From assembly GCF_014640075.1 (NCBI RefSeq), contig NZ_BMGG01000002.1:558001-622000 (forward strand): a stretch of DNA of 64,000 nt, given 5' to 3'. Origin of the DNA: Chelatococcus reniformis. Lineage in GTDB: Bacteria; Pseudomonadota; Alphaproteobacteria; Rhizobiales; Beijerinckiaceae. Position 1 is the first letter of the stretch; the number at the start of each line of letters is the position of its first letter. This document shows positions 1 to 8,944 of this stretch, piece after piece. Under the pieces are notes generated by a model, which worked only from the letters and a program-made list of their open reading frames with translations, was not told the DNA's origin and did no database searches. The translations under genes and the position numbers were made by a program.

Positions 1-633
1 GGCGCGGGCGAGATCGTAGGTCGCCTCCGGCGGCGTGAAGACCTCGTAGCCGTCGGCGCGGATGCGCTCACGCGCCAGGCCGAGCCGTCGTGCGGCGACC
101 CGGGTGGCGATTTCCAGGCTCTTCAGGTCGAATTCGTGCCCGAGGTCGGCAAGGCTCACCTCGTCGTAGAGCCACGGGGGAAAGCTGCGGAAGGTCAGCC
201 GGTTGTCGGCGGCGTCCGCCGCGCACCAACTGGGGTCCAGCCCGAATATCAGGACTTTCGGCTCCTTGACGGTGCGCACGAAGAGCGATGCCAGTTGCAT
301 CTGCTCCCAGGGTGTCGCCGCGTTCATGCCCAGGTTGGCGAAGCGGGCGCCGAGCAGCGATCCAAGCGCCGCAGGGTCCACGAGCCGCATGCTCGATGTG
401 CCGAAGATGGCGGCATCGTAGCGCCCGCTGCGAACGATCTGCGGATACATGAAGCGCTGATTGAGATCCATGATCGGGGCCGGCGCCCGGCGGGGCGAGG
501 CGAAGATCCCGTAGGGGTCGAGCGCCACGACGAAGCCGAACAGCGCGACGAGCGCGCAAATCCAGGCGGCGCCGAACCAGCGTAGAAAGCCGAGCCAGGA
601 TGGGGCGGCAGCCGGACTTGCGATGGACGTCAT
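1..633 (-). CDS. Membrane-anchored hypothetical protein, C-terminus outside window
   Basis: Reading from an ATG at 633, the frame stays open to the window edge, giving 211 residues with no stop, so the gene is cut at its 3' end. Residues about 15-40 form one hydrophobic segment followed by the motif LDPYGIF, which fits a signal anchor with the rest outside the cytoplasm. FGTSSMRLVDP and LGMNAATPWEQ resemble the first blocks of SGNH/GDSL-like proteins tied to polysaccharide modification, but no full catalytic triad can be seen in this part. That relation is inference. It could belong to a cell-envelope locus continuing to the left. Confidence 0.7.
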   Translation of the reverse strand, partial: MTSIASPAAAPSWLGFLRWFGAAWICALVALFGFVVALDPYGIFASPRRAPAPIMDLNQRFMYPQIVRSGRYDAAIFGTSSMRLVDPAALGSLLGARFANLGMNAATPWEQMQLASLFVRTVKEPKVLIFGLDPSWCAADAADNRLTFRSFPPWLYDEVSLADLGHEFDLKSLEIATRVAARRLGLARERIRADGYEVFTPPEATYDLARA

Positions 634-703
634 GATGCAGGGTTCGCGGCCAGCCCGACGGGCGCCGGGTCTGGAGCGTGCAGAACGGTCGGCCGCAGGA
701 TGA

Positions 704-1042
704 TCAGTACTTGATGATCTTGTTGTGGCGCGCCGGGCCTCTGCCGCAGCGGTACGCCACCCCGGTCACCGATGACCAATCGTGGCCGTTCTTGCGCAGG
801 TAGAGATCCGTGCCGCCGAGCGCCACGGTCCGGCCGATCATCGCGTCGAGCGCCTGGTCGAAGGCGGCATCGGTGTAGACGGGCTCGCTCACCACGCGGA
901 CCTTCCGGCAGTGCATGATGTCGTAGGAGTTGTCCCAAACCGGGATCGCCGGCCCCGGGTGGCCCGGCAGCAACGGCGTCCACGCCGAGAGGCCGACGAG
1001 CAGGCCGAGGGCGCCCAACGCCTTGATCGCTTTCAACGCCAT
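704..1042 (-). CDS. Small secreted hypothetical protein
   Basis: 112 residues from ATG at 1042. The N-terminus (MALKAIKALGALGLLVGL) is a basic residue followed by a hydrophobic stretch, typical of a Sec signal peptide, so the protein is probably exported. Two cysteines (in MHCRK and YRCGR) could form a disulfide. An upstream in-frame extension exists but starts inside non-conserved-looking sequence, so the ATG before the signal peptide was chosen. I do not recognise the family. It lies between the partial membrane protein and an MFS transporter, all on the minus strand, with about 160 bases before the next gene. Confidence 0.55.
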   Translation of the reverse strand: MALKAIKALGALGLLVGLSAWTPLLPGHPGPAIPVWDNSYDIMHCRKVRVVSEPVYTDAAFDQALDAMIGRTVALGGTDLYLRKNGHDWSSVTGVAYRCGRGPARHNKIIKY

Positions 1043-1200
1043 CGCCACCGGCTCCACTGCTGCTCCGATCCGAACTCCGGACTCGTCATGCTTCTGCCTA
1101 TCGCCCGGCCGCAGGCAAGTCGAGTGTCGGGATGTGACACTTGCGCAGTTTTGCAGGAGCCAGGTGCAGCCCACGTGTCGCTCCGCCCTGCCGGGTGACC

Positions 1201-2466
1201 TCATGGGGCCGGGGCATGCTCCTGTCGCCGGGGGCCGGGCAGCAAGGCGAAGGCGGCGGCCCCGGCGACCGCGATGGCCGCCAGCGAGAGATAGGCCGCG
1301 GTGACCGGGTCCGCCCCGTGGTTCGAGGCCAGCGCCGCGGCGAGGCCCGACAGCCATTGGACGATGGCCACGCCGGCGAACATCGACATGGTCAATGCCG
1401 ACAGGGCGCGCCCTTGCGACTGGGGTGGATAGGCGGTGCGCGTATCCGCGTATTGCAGGATGGTGAAACCGCCCTGAAGCGCCATCGTCACCGCGATGGC
1501 GATGGCGGCGACAGGGCTGGCCGCCGGGCAGAGCCCCAACGCGGCGATCAGCGCAGCCAGCAGCAGCGTGCAGGCGAAGATGACCCGGCGGCGCAGCCGG
1601 GGGCCCGGATCGAGCCGGCCGAACAGGGCCGGGCCGAGCATCATGGCGACCGACATGATCAGCACGACGTTGCCGGCGCTGACCAGGCTGAAGTCGTACC
1701 GCTCGGTGAACAGCGGCACCAGCCAGAGGCTCCGGATTGCCATGACGACCGCGTAGGTAATGCCGCCGAGGATCAGAATGGCCGGCGCCTGCCGCATGGT
1801 GATCACGGCAAACAACATGCGGAAGGAGGCACCCAGGCTTTCGGTGGCGTCAGCGCCCCGCTCGGGATCGCGCTCGACCAGCAGCCCACACGCGAGGACC
1901 GCCAACGCCGACAGCGCCGCGAGGACGAGGAAGCCCGCCCGCCACGACCACAGTTCGACCAGCCAGGCGAGAGGCGTCGCGGTCATCAGCGTGCCGATAC
2001 CGCCGACGGACATGACCAGCCCCGACACGGCCGACAGGCGATTGGCGCCGACGTGGCGGCCGATGAAGACCAGGCAGGCCAGCAGCGCGGGGGCACAGCC
2101 GAAGCCGATCAGCGCCTGGCCGAGGACGAGGACGGCATAGGTCGGTGCCAGCGCAGAGAGCAGGGCGCCCAGAACGGTGAGCGAGAACAGCCAGCAGGCG
2201 GTCCGCTTGGCCCCATAGCGGTCGAGCGATATGCCAACGCCGATCTGCATCACCGCGAAGGCCAGGTGGAAGGCGGCGGCGAACTGGGTAACCTGCTGCT
2301 GGCTGAGGCTGAACTCGGCGGCGATGGCGCCGGCGGTCACGCCGGGCACCGTGCGATAGGCCTGGCTCAGCGCAAAGCACGAGACGAGGGCCGCGAGCAT
2401 GACCGGAAAGCCGCGGCCGTGCGCCGGGACGCGCTGTAGACCTGAACCTGCGTTCGCCTGGAGCAT
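1201..2466 (-). CDS. MFS transporter
   Basis: 421 residues with about 12 hydrophobic segments and the usual major facilitator layout: the loop between helices 2 and 3 carries DRYGAKR, a version of the G-x-x-x-D-R/K-x-G-R-R signature, and a long polar loop splits the protein near residues 210-220. It would move a small solute across the inner membrane using the proton gradient; the substrate cannot be read from the sequence. No catabolic partner adjoins it: the next gene downstream on the same strand is the small secreted protein and upstream lies a dispersed repeat. Family assignment is firm, specificity unknown. Confidence 0.85.
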   Translation of the reverse strand: MLQANAGSGLQRVPAHGRGFPVMLAALVSCFALSQAYRTVPGVTAGAIAAEFSLSQQQVTQFAAAFHLAFAVMQIGVGISLDRYGAKRTACWLFSLTVLGALLSALAPTYAVLVLGQALIGFGCAPALLACLVFIGRHVGANRLSAVSGLVMSVGGIGTLMTATPLAWLVELWSWRAGFLVLAALSALAVLACGLLVERDPERGADATESLGASFRMLFAVITMRQAPAILILGGITYAVVMAIRSLWLVPLFTERYDFSLVSAGNVVLIMSVAMMLGPALFGRLDPGPRLRRRVIFACTLLLAALIAALGLCPAASPVAAIAIAVTMALQGGFTILQYADTRTAYPPQSQGRALSALTMSMFAGVAIVQWLSGLAAALASNHGADPVTAAYLSLAAIAVAGAAAFALLPGPRRQEHAPAP

Positions 2467-2657
2467 TCGCCCGACGCCAACCTTTTGCCCGTTGCCAGCC
2501 CGGACTTATGTCGCGGCCGGCGATACCCGCCAACCGCCGTCCGTGCACGCCCAGCATGCGCACGGAAGGAGCGCTCCCGATTCGACAGGTTGGAGCATTA
2601 CCCGGTCGGATGATGTCAGCCCGATCGCACAACCGCGGCCAGCGGCGCACCGATGCG

Positions 2658-2762
2658 AGAGCGTTTTCGAGCTAAGTGGACGCCGGTTCTCTTGAAGAAA
2701 ACGCGACAAATCAAATAGATAGAACATTTCGGCGATCCGAAGAAACGCGGAAATGCTCTCTA
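2658..2762 (-). repeat. Dispersed palindromic repeat, copy A (about 104 bp)
   Basis: Read on the minus strand it starts TAGAGAGCATTTCCGCG and ends near CTCGAAAACGCTCTC, and matches copies at 32945-33049 and 60152-60254 over its whole length. The first 40 bases form an imperfect hairpin (GAGCATTTC against GAAATGTTC). Its terminal TAG is the stop codon of the thioesterase gene ending at 2760. The copy fills most of the gap between that gene and the MFS gene. Confidence 0.85.
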
Positions 2763-3542
2763 GCCGCGCGGCTCGACGACGAGGCTCTGGACGGCGCGGC
2801 CGAAATAGCCTGTCACATCCCCTAGGCGGGCGGCGGCGATGCCGGCACCGTCCGGTCCGAGCCAGGTCTGCGCGTTGAGCAGGATCCAATCACCAACGGG
2901 CTCCCGGGCGAGGCTGACTGTGAGGTCGCCGTTGATGAACGTCCAGTGGCGGAAGTCGAGCACGGACGACACGCCGTTGGAGAAATCGCTCGCGATCGCC
3001 GCGCGCATGGCCTGCGAGACCGGGCTGCCCTCGACAATGGTGCGATCGACACGGAACCACACCGCGCCAGGCCCCGGCTGGCGGAAACCGCCCCGTGCGG
3101 TGCGCGCCGAGAGGCCGGTGATGAAGGGGTTGCCGATGCCGCCCTCCGGATCCATGGGCTCGCAGGCGTCCGGCAGCTGCAGATCGAGCGGCGGCACCGC
3201 GCCGGCATCACCGGGCAGAGGCGTCTCGGTCCGGCGGATCTTCAGCACAGAGGCGCGCACCACCTCGACGCCCTTGGCCAGCAGCCGCACGCCGCAGAGC
3301 TGAATCTTGCGGCCGGCTCTCAGCACCTCGGTCTTGAGCTCGAGCTCGCCGATCGGCACCGGACGCATGAGATCCACGGTCAGCCGCGCCACCTGCATCG
3401 GCACCGCCGTTTCCATGCGCTCAGCCGCCCAGATCGCCAGCGAGGAGGGCGCCGAGCCGTGCTGCATGGACAGGTCCCACGGACCAGCCGCCAGCGGGCT
3501 GGCCAGAACGGACTCGCCGTTGACGCGGAACACCGTATCCAT
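2760..3542 (-). CDS. Acyl-CoA thioesterase-like double-hotdog protein
   Basis: 260 residues from ATG at 3542. The first half (GPWDLSMQHGSAPSSLAIWAA, then LTVDLMRPVPIGELELKTEV and RAGRKIQLCGVRLLAKG) follows the TesB-like/4HBT_3 pattern: a helix with substrate-pocket residues and strands bearing the 'D-x-x-R-P-V-P' motif. The second half repeats the fold (RTIVEGSPVSQAMRAAIASD, DFRHWTFINGDLTV). Such proteins hydrolyse acyl-CoA thioesters or bind acyl groups. It lies 136 bases downstream of an SDR gene on the same strand and may share its transcript, suggesting acyl-CoA or steroid-like catabolism. The stop codon TAG belongs to repeat copy A, so the natural C-terminus may have been altered by its insertion. 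Confidence 0.8.
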   Translation of the reverse strand: MDTVFRVNGESVLASPLAAGPWDLSMQHGSAPSSLAIWAAERMETAVPMQVARLTVDLMRPVPIGELELKTEVLRAGRKIQLCGVRLLAKGVEVVRASVLKIRRTETPLPGDAGAVPPLDLQLPDACEPMDPEGGIGNPFITGLSARTARGGFRQPGPGAVWFRVDRTIVEGSPVSQAMRAAIASDFSNGVSSVLDFRHWTFINGDLTVSLAREPVGDWILLNAQTWLGPDGAGIAAARLGDVTGYFGRAVQSLVVEPRG

Positions 3543-3678
3543 GGCCTGCTGCCTCCTCGGGGGAATCGATGCGCCGCAATACGGCGCATCGATCCGATCG
3601 GCAACCGGCGCGGGCCGCGGGGCGGAGGCTGGCGGCCGCCCGCACCAGGCATGGCAGCGGCGATGGTGCCCCGCCGAC

Positions 3679-4419
3679 TCAGCCCATGCCGCCGTCGCAG
3701 CGCAGGATCGCCCCCGTGGTGAAGCTCGACGCGTCGCTCGCCAGGTAGAGCGCCGAGGTGACGATTTCCTCCGGCCGCCCCGGCCGTCCCAGCGAGTTGT
3801 CGGACGTGGTGCGCTTCTCCTCGGTCCAGGCCTTGGAGATGTCCGTGAGGAAGGGTCCCGCGGAGATGGCGTTGACCCGCACCTTCGGCCCGTATTCACG
3901 CGCCAGCGACACCGTCATGGCGTTGAGCGCGGCCTTGGCGCCGGAATACGGCACCACCGTCGGCAGCGGCACCAGCGCGCCGCTCGACGAGATGTTGATG
4001 ATGGAGCCGCCTTCGCCGTCGGCCATCCGCTTGGCCACCAGCGATGCGAGCCGGAACGGCCCTTTGAAGTTCAGCGAGACGATCTTGTCGAACATCGCTT
4101 CGTTCATCTCGTGCGAGGGGATGGCGGGCGACATGCCGGCATTGTTGACGAGGATGTCGATGCGGCCGAAGTGGGCGTAGCAGGCGTCGGCAAGCCGATC
4201 CATCTCGTCCCAACGGCTGGCGTTGACGGAAATCGCCAGGGCCCGCCGGCCGAGTTGCTCAACCTCCTTCGCGGCCGCCTCGCAAGCATCGAGCTTGCGG
4301 CTGGCGATGACCACGTCCGCCCCCCGCTGGGCAAAGGCGCGAACCATCTGCAGGCCCAAGCCCCGCGAGCCCCCCGTGACGACGGCGACCTTCCCCTTCA
4401 GGCTGAACAAATCGTCCAT
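3679..4419 (-). CDS. SDR family oxidoreductase
   Basis: 246 residues, usual length for a classical short-chain dehydrogenase. TGGSRGLG near residue 15 binds the dinucleotide, VNNAG is the structural motif near residue 90, NISSSGA supplies the catalytic serine and PYSGAK the Tyr-x-x-x-Lys pair. The end (GAILRCDGGMG) is typical of the family. Reaction: NAD(P)-dependent oxidation or reduction of an alcohol/ketone; the substrate is unknown. A good Shine-Dalgarno (GGAGGAAC) precedes the ATG at 4419. With the thioesterase downstream it may work on an acyl-CoA intermediate, which is inference. Confidence 0.93.
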   Translation of the reverse strand: MDDLFSLKGKVAVVTGGSRGLGLQMVRAFAQRGADVVIASRKLDACEAAAKEVEQLGRRALAISVNASRWDEMDRLADACYAHFGRIDILVNNAGMSPAIPSHEMNEAMFDKIVSLNFKGPFRLASLVAKRMADGEGGSIINISSSGALVPLPTVVPYSGAKAALNAMTVSLAREYGPKVRVNAISAGPFLTDISKAWTEEKRTTSDNSLGRPGRPEEIVTSALYLASDASSFTTGAILRCDGGMG

Positions 4420-4583
4420 GTGACGTTCCTCCGCGTTTGCGTTGTCGTAGCACTTGTTCCTTATCCCAAGGCGACGCGGGTCGGCCACTGTTCGCCGCCG
4501 ACGGCGGCGCAGTGCGAGCCCGGTCCGCGTGCATGGCGGCAGCCAAGGAAGCCCACCCGCGTCGCCGAAGGCCCGGGCTCGGT

Positions 4584-6236
4584 TCACACTCGACCGGAGG
4601 CGGGCCCGCGGAGCAGGAAATCCGTGACCTCGTCGGAGAAGCGCTTGCGGTACCCCTCAATGACGACGTCGGCCCCGCCGGCCGGATCGGGCTGCGCCAT
4701 GGGCATGCCGTGGGCGACGAGCGCTTCGGCGCAGCCGAGCCAGTCCCCGCCGTCGACGGGCTCGTTGCACGAGGCCCAGGAGAGCGTGCCGCAGGCGTTG
4801 TCGCCGAAACCATGCCGTTCCCGCCAGCTTGCCCCGTGCTCGAGCAAGAACCGCGTGAGCGCCGCATCGCCGCGGAACACCGCGTGGTTCAGTGCCGAGG
4901 CGTTCCAGTCACCGCCCGTCGTCGCGATCGGCCAGCCGAGCTCGACCATGAGCCGCACGGGCTCGCCGCAGCCCAGCGCGGCCAGCTCCGGCAGCACGCG
5001 CAGCTGACTGGCGGTGAACTCGGCCATGAGGCCGCCGCGCCGTGCCAGCAGCCGGCGGGCGCGGGCCCTGTCGCCACGTGCGCAGGCGGTGATGAACTGC
5101 TCGGTGTCGGAGATCGGTCCTCCGGCATCGGAAGGCAGGAGCTCCGCCACATCCGGCAACCCGAGCCGGAGTGCCAGCGTATGGGCGCTGGTGCCGTCCC
5201 GCGTGCGAGCTGCCGGGTCGGCGCCGGCCGCCAGCAGCGCGGCGATGTGTGCCGGTGACCGGCGTCGCCGGATCGCCCACAGCAGCGGCGAGCCGCTATG
5301 GGCGGTCGGCGCACCCGGGGCCGGCTCGTTGGGATTGGCGCCGTACGACAGCAGCAGCCGCAACCCGTCGATGCTGTCGAGATCGAGAATGCGATAGACG
5401 GCATTCGAGCCGGCGATACGCGCGCCCGCGGCCAGCAGGCGCCGCGTGCAGTCCAGGCTCTCCAGCGCGTGATAGAGCGACTCGCCGTCGTTCGGATTGG
5501 CCCCTGCCGTCAGCAGCAGGTCCGTCAGCTCGCCATCGTGGTTCTGCCCGGCCGCACCGTAGAGCGCCGACAGCCGGACCTCCTCCGCGGGCTGGCTCAG
5601 CGAGGCCGGCGGCGAGCGGCTGCCAGCCGACTGGTTTGGGTGCGCCCCCGCGTCCAGCAGCAGCCGGGCGCAGGCGTGCAGGCGTTCGCGGAAGGCGGGC
5701 AACCGCGCGAGGCTGGAATGCGTGACGGCGACCAGTGGCGGCAGGTCGAGCGCGCCGCCGGAGCGATTGACCCATTGCGGATCGTCTTCCGTTGCACGGC
5801 GCAGGACGGCTATGTCGCCGGCGGCGCATGCGAGATACGGGTCGTCACCGACGAAGCCGGGGGCCTCGTCCAAAACCATGGCCGCCACCCGCGGCCTGGC
5901 ACGGCTCGTTCCGCCGGCGAGATCGCCCGCATAGACGAGCCGCAGCCAGTCGAGAGGAGAGGGGACGCGGCCGGATGCCCGCGCGACGCGTGCCTCCACA
6001 TAGATCTTCAGATCCGTCCACGAGGGAAAGCCGTACTCACGCGCCACGCATGATTGCGCATCGTGGAGGCGTAGGCCGAGCTTCCTGACTGCGGCATCGT
6101 CCTTCCCCACCGCCGCGGGCAAGCCGTCGCGTATACGGGCAAGCGCGGCCGCGTCGCCGCTCCTGTAGCGCGCCAGCAGGTCCTTCGCCTGCTTCCTCAA
6201 ATGGTCGAGATTGGGCCTGTCGGTGAGCCGCTTCAT
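4584..6236 (-). CDS. Ankyrin-repeat protein
   Basis: 550 residues from ATG at 6236, preceded by GGAGGT. Residues 1-80 form a conserved-looking N-terminal helical module (KRLTDRPNLDHLRKQAKDLL, then VAREYGFPSWTDLKIYVEAR) found on several bacterial ankyrin proteins. From about residue 125 on there are repeated ankyrin units with motifs such as LLLDAGAHPN, LLLTAGANPN, LLLSYGANPN, ALLAAGADP and FLLEHGAS. No signal peptide or membrane segment is seen, so a cytoplasmic protein-binding role is likely. Nothing nearby reveals the partner. Ankyrin proteins in bacteria range from housekeeping scaffolds to effectors; the sequence does not decide between them. Confidence 0.88.
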   Translation of the reverse strand: MKRLTDRPNLDHLRKQAKDLLARYRSGDAAALARIRDGLPAAVGKDDAAVRKLGLRLHDAQSCVAREYGFPSWTDLKIYVEARVARASGRVPSPLDWLRLVYAGDLAGGTSRARPRVAAMVLDEAPGFVGDDPYLACAAGDIAVLRRATEDDPQWVNRSGGALDLPPLVAVTHSSLARLPAFRERLHACARLLLDAGAHPNQSAGSRSPPASLSQPAEEVRLSALYGAAGQNHDGELTDLLLTAGANPNDGESLYHALESLDCTRRLLAAGARIAGSNAVYRILDLDSIDGLRLLLSYGANPNEPAPGAPTAHSGSPLLWAIRRRRSPAHIAALLAAGADPAARTRDGTSAHTLALRLGLPDVAELLPSDAGGPISDTEQFITACARGDRARARRLLARRGGLMAEFTASQLRVLPELAALGCGEPVRLMVELGWPIATTGGDWNASALNHAVFRGDAALTRFLLEHGASWRERHGFGDNACGTLSWASCNEPVDGGDWLGCAEALVAHGMPMAQPDPAGGADVVIEGYRKRFSDEVTDFLLRGPASGRV

Positions 6237-6461
6237 GGCAACCTCCGTGCATGATCCGCCGACGACCCGCAAATCCGGCTGCACAAAGGCTTGATGGCCA
6301 GCTCAGTAAGGCAAGTGGGTTCAACCCTTCCCGCGGGTCCGGGTGCGGCTTGCTCCGCTGCGGTGCAGGCTACGGCACGGGGGATGGCACGGTCAATTCG
6401 GTGGGGGCAACCGGCGGGGCGGTGGCTCCGGCCGGCCGTCCAGCCGCAACGCTCTAGCCGA

Positions 6462-7508
6462 TCAATGGTTCGGTAAGAGACGCGACAGTGGCCCGCTCAC
6501 GATGCACTGAAGGCCAGCGGCATCAAACACAAGCTCGGGGGGGCGCCCGAAGAGGCCTGTCAAGGCAGCGCGTATATAGCGGGTTCCATATCCAGTTCGC
6601 GACGGTGCCACGACGGCGGGGCCTCCGGTTTCGATCCATCTGATCGTCAGATCCGGATCCGCGCCGGCGGACAGCTCCCAATTCAATAGAACATGTCCTT
6701 CCGGACTGGACAGGGCACCATATTTAATCGCGTTGGTAGCGAATTCGTGCAGACAAAGGGCCAGGGTTGTTGCTGGCTCGCGCGAAACCGAGAGGTGAGG
6801 GCCATCGATCAAGATTCGGGTCAGTTCTTCGGAGCGGTACGGCGCGAGAGTGGAATTCACGATATCCGCCAATGGCACCTCCTCCCCTCCAGCAAGAAAG
6901 ACCGCCGAGTGGACGTTGGACAGGGCCGTCAACCGGGCCCTAAAATCCTCCGACAATTCCTCAGTTGTCCCGCCCCTGCGCCGGGTCAACTCAAAAAGCG
7001 CCATTACGCTGGCGAGTATGTTTTTCACGCGGTGATTGAGTTCAAGCCGGAGTTCCGTCTCCCGCTCGAGATGGTCGCGAACCTCGCGCTGCCTGTACCG
7101 AGCCAGGAGGACCGACTGGATGCCGCTGACGAGTTCCAGGGCGGCGACGGGCCGCTGATAGAATAGCTGGCGCGAGCGCGGCCAAGCTGCGCCGAGCGTT
7201 GCCTGGATCCGAGCCTGCGAGGCGGCCCGGTCCACCAACACCACGATCGGGATCTCCGACCAGTTCGGCTGATCACCGAGGAACCGCGCGATCGTGGCGA
7301 TTGCGTCCTGATTGAGAGCCTCATGCGTGACGACCAACACGCCCGGAGATTCGGCCAGCAAATCGGCCAAGTCCTGTGCGCTTGTCGCTCGCGCCTTTAT
7401 CTTGTGTTCAAGAAGAAGTGTCTCCGTATAGGAAGCATCTTTTCGATATGGAGCCAGTATAAGAACCCAATCGAGGGTCCCTAAATCGTCCTGCTCGGCG
7501 TCGCTCAC
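6462..7508 (-). CDS. HWE-type histidine kinase with receiver-like N-terminus
   Basis: 348 residues. Residues about 12-130 look like a receiver-type alpha/beta fold (WVLILAPYRKD, VLVVTHEAL, IPIVVLVDRAA), but the usual phospho-acceptor Asp after strand 3 is not evident (VLVVTHEAL), so it is probably a pseudo-receiver. Residues about 140-345 are the HWE/HisKA_2 kinase: LNHRVKNILASV with H159, HEFATNAIKYG with N259, and WIETGG with W291 and E293. No membrane segment. Translation starts at GTG (7508) inside the stop of the KaiC-like gene (sequence GTGA), so the two are co-translated. It probably phosphorylates a response regulator that is not encoded in this window. Confidence 0.92.
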   Translation of the reverse strand: MSDAEQDDLGTLDWVLILAPYRKDASYTETLLLEHKIKARATSAQDLADLLAESPGVLVVTHEALNQDAIATIARFLGDQPNWSEIPIVVLVDRAASQARIQATLGAAWPRSRQLFYQRPVAALELVSGIQSVLLARYRQREVRDHLERETELRLELNHRVKNILASVMALFELTRRRGGTTEELSEDFRARLTALSNVHSAVFLAGGEEVPLADIVNSTLAPYRSEELTRILIDGPHLSVSREPATTLALCLHEFATNAIKYGALSSPEGHVLLNWELSAGADPDLTIRWIETGGPAVVAPSRTGYGTRYIRAALTGLFGRPPELVFDAAGLQCIVSGPLSRLLPNH

Positions 7509-8944
7509 GTGTCGGGCAAGGGATTGTAGGCAATGACCGAGACTCCGGAACTCGCTATCGAAAGCTCTCGGACGTCCAGGTCGTGCGGACCATGACGCTT
7601 TTTGACGACCGTGATGCTGCGCCGGAGCCGGCCCTCGTGCTCCATCATCCGAAGGAGGAGAACGGTATCGCCCAAGAAGCTGACATCGACATCGATCCCG
7701 ACATTCTGTCCGAGCAATCCGTGCTGCGCGACGATGAGCATCGTCAACACATCCGCGCGCGCGAGATGCTTCAGAAGCGACTGGATATCGAGCACCGCCT
7801 TTTCGCGATGGGGAAGTGAGTTCAGATAGCCGGTGAAGCTGTCGATGACCACGACTCGCGTCTTGTTGCGCTCGACGACCTGCTGGACGATCTGACCGAA
7901 CTCTCCTGGTGAGACTTGATTTGGGCTGAAATCATGGATGACGAGTTGACCATCCTCGTGAAACTTACGAAGGTTCATGCCCAAACCTTCGGACCGCCGA
8001 AAGAAGGTCTCGAGCCGTTCCTCAAAGAGGAATAGCGCGACGCCTTCGCCACGCTGCAGCGCGGCGGTCGCATAGAGCGATGACATCGTCGACTTGCCGG
8101 TGCCGGACTGACCGATGACAAGCGTTATGGTTCCGGATTCCTGCCCTCCCCCGAACATCTCGTCGAGGGCCTCAACCCCTGATTTGATCAGTTGCGGCTT
8201 GACGATCTCTCCGCTGGAGCCGGGCACGATCCTCGGGAACACGACGATGCCATCTCCTTCCCGAATGGCCATATCGTGGTAGCCGTCGACGACGGCGACG
8301 CCCCGCATTTTACTCACCTCGATGCGACGACGTACGGCGCCGTACTCTTCGAGCGCCTTGTCGAGGCGAATCACGCCATGGGCAATACCCTCAATTTCTT
8401 CGCCGTTGTGATCACCGCCGCTGGTTTGCGTGTCGAGCAGGAGCGCCACGATCCCGCGCCGGGCCAGGAAAGCCTTGAAGCCAATGAGCTCACGTCGGAA
8501 ACGAGGGGCATCGCCGGTGATCAATCGGATCTCCAGTAACGAATCGTAGACCAATCGATGCGGCCTATGTTCCTCGATCGCGCTCTCGATCGCCTTCCGG
8601 GTTTCGTCCAAGCGAAGTTCCGACGTCTGAAATATTGTTTGATCGGCGGCGCCATTCACCGGTTCCGACGCCGACAGTTCCTCAATGCGGATGCCCTCGA
8701 GCGTCCACCCGTGCGACGAAGCTATGGCTTGAAGTTCGGCCGCACTTTGCGAGAGGCTGACATAGATGCAACGCTCGCCTGCTTCTACGCCTGCGCGCAA
8801 GAACTGAAGCGCGGCTGTTGTCTTACCGGCCCCCGGATCGCCCTGCACAATGTAGAGATTTGCCGCCGGCAATCCGCCACGTAGTATGTCATCAAGTCCC
8901 GCGATGCCCGAACTCACCGTGGGTTGCTTCTTTCCTTCTGTCAT
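7505..8944 (-). CDS. KaiC-like double-domain RecA-fold ATPase
   Basis: 479 residues, close to cyanobacterial KaiC (about 520). Two RecA-like domains are present. Domain 1: Walker A GDPGAGKTT from residue 35, Walker B region LVYDS near 131-135. Domain 2: Walker A GQSGTGKST at 278-286, FEER with E308/E309, Walker B VVVIDSF at 364-370. In domain 1 the paired glutamates that activate water are replaced by LSQS (about 63-67). The stretch DVSFLGDTVLLL (420-431) aligns with the KaiC phosphorylation loop: S422 takes the place of Ser431 and F423 that of Thr432. No kaiA or kaiB is seen. Start ATG 8944 follows GAAGGCAGC. The stop overlaps the histidine kinase start. Likely role: ATP-driven timing or stress-state sensor feeding that kinase; this is inference. 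Confidence 0.92.
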   Translation of the reverse strand: MTEGKKQPTVSSGIAGLDDILRGGLPAANLYIVQGDPGAGKTTAALQFLRAGVEAGERCIYVSLSQSAAELQAIASSHGWTLEGIRIEELSASEPVNGAADQTIFQTSELRLDETRKAIESAIEEHRPHRLVYDSLLEIRLITGDAPRFRRELIGFKAFLARRGIVALLLDTQTSGGDHNGEEIEGIAHGVIRLDKALEEYGAVRRRIEVSKMRGVAVVDGYHDMAIREGDGIVVFPRIVPGSSGEIVKPQLIKSGVEALDEMFGGGQESGTITLVIGQSGTGKSTMSSLYATAALQRGEGVALFLFEERLETFFRRSEGLGMNLRKFHEDGQLVIHDFSPNQVSPGEFGQIVQQVVERNKTRVVVIDSFTGYLNSLPHREKAVLDIQSLLKHLARADVLTMLIVAQHGLLGQNVGIDVDVSFLGDTVLLLRMMEHEGRLRRSITVVKKRHGPHDLDVRELSIASSGVSVIAYNPLPDT

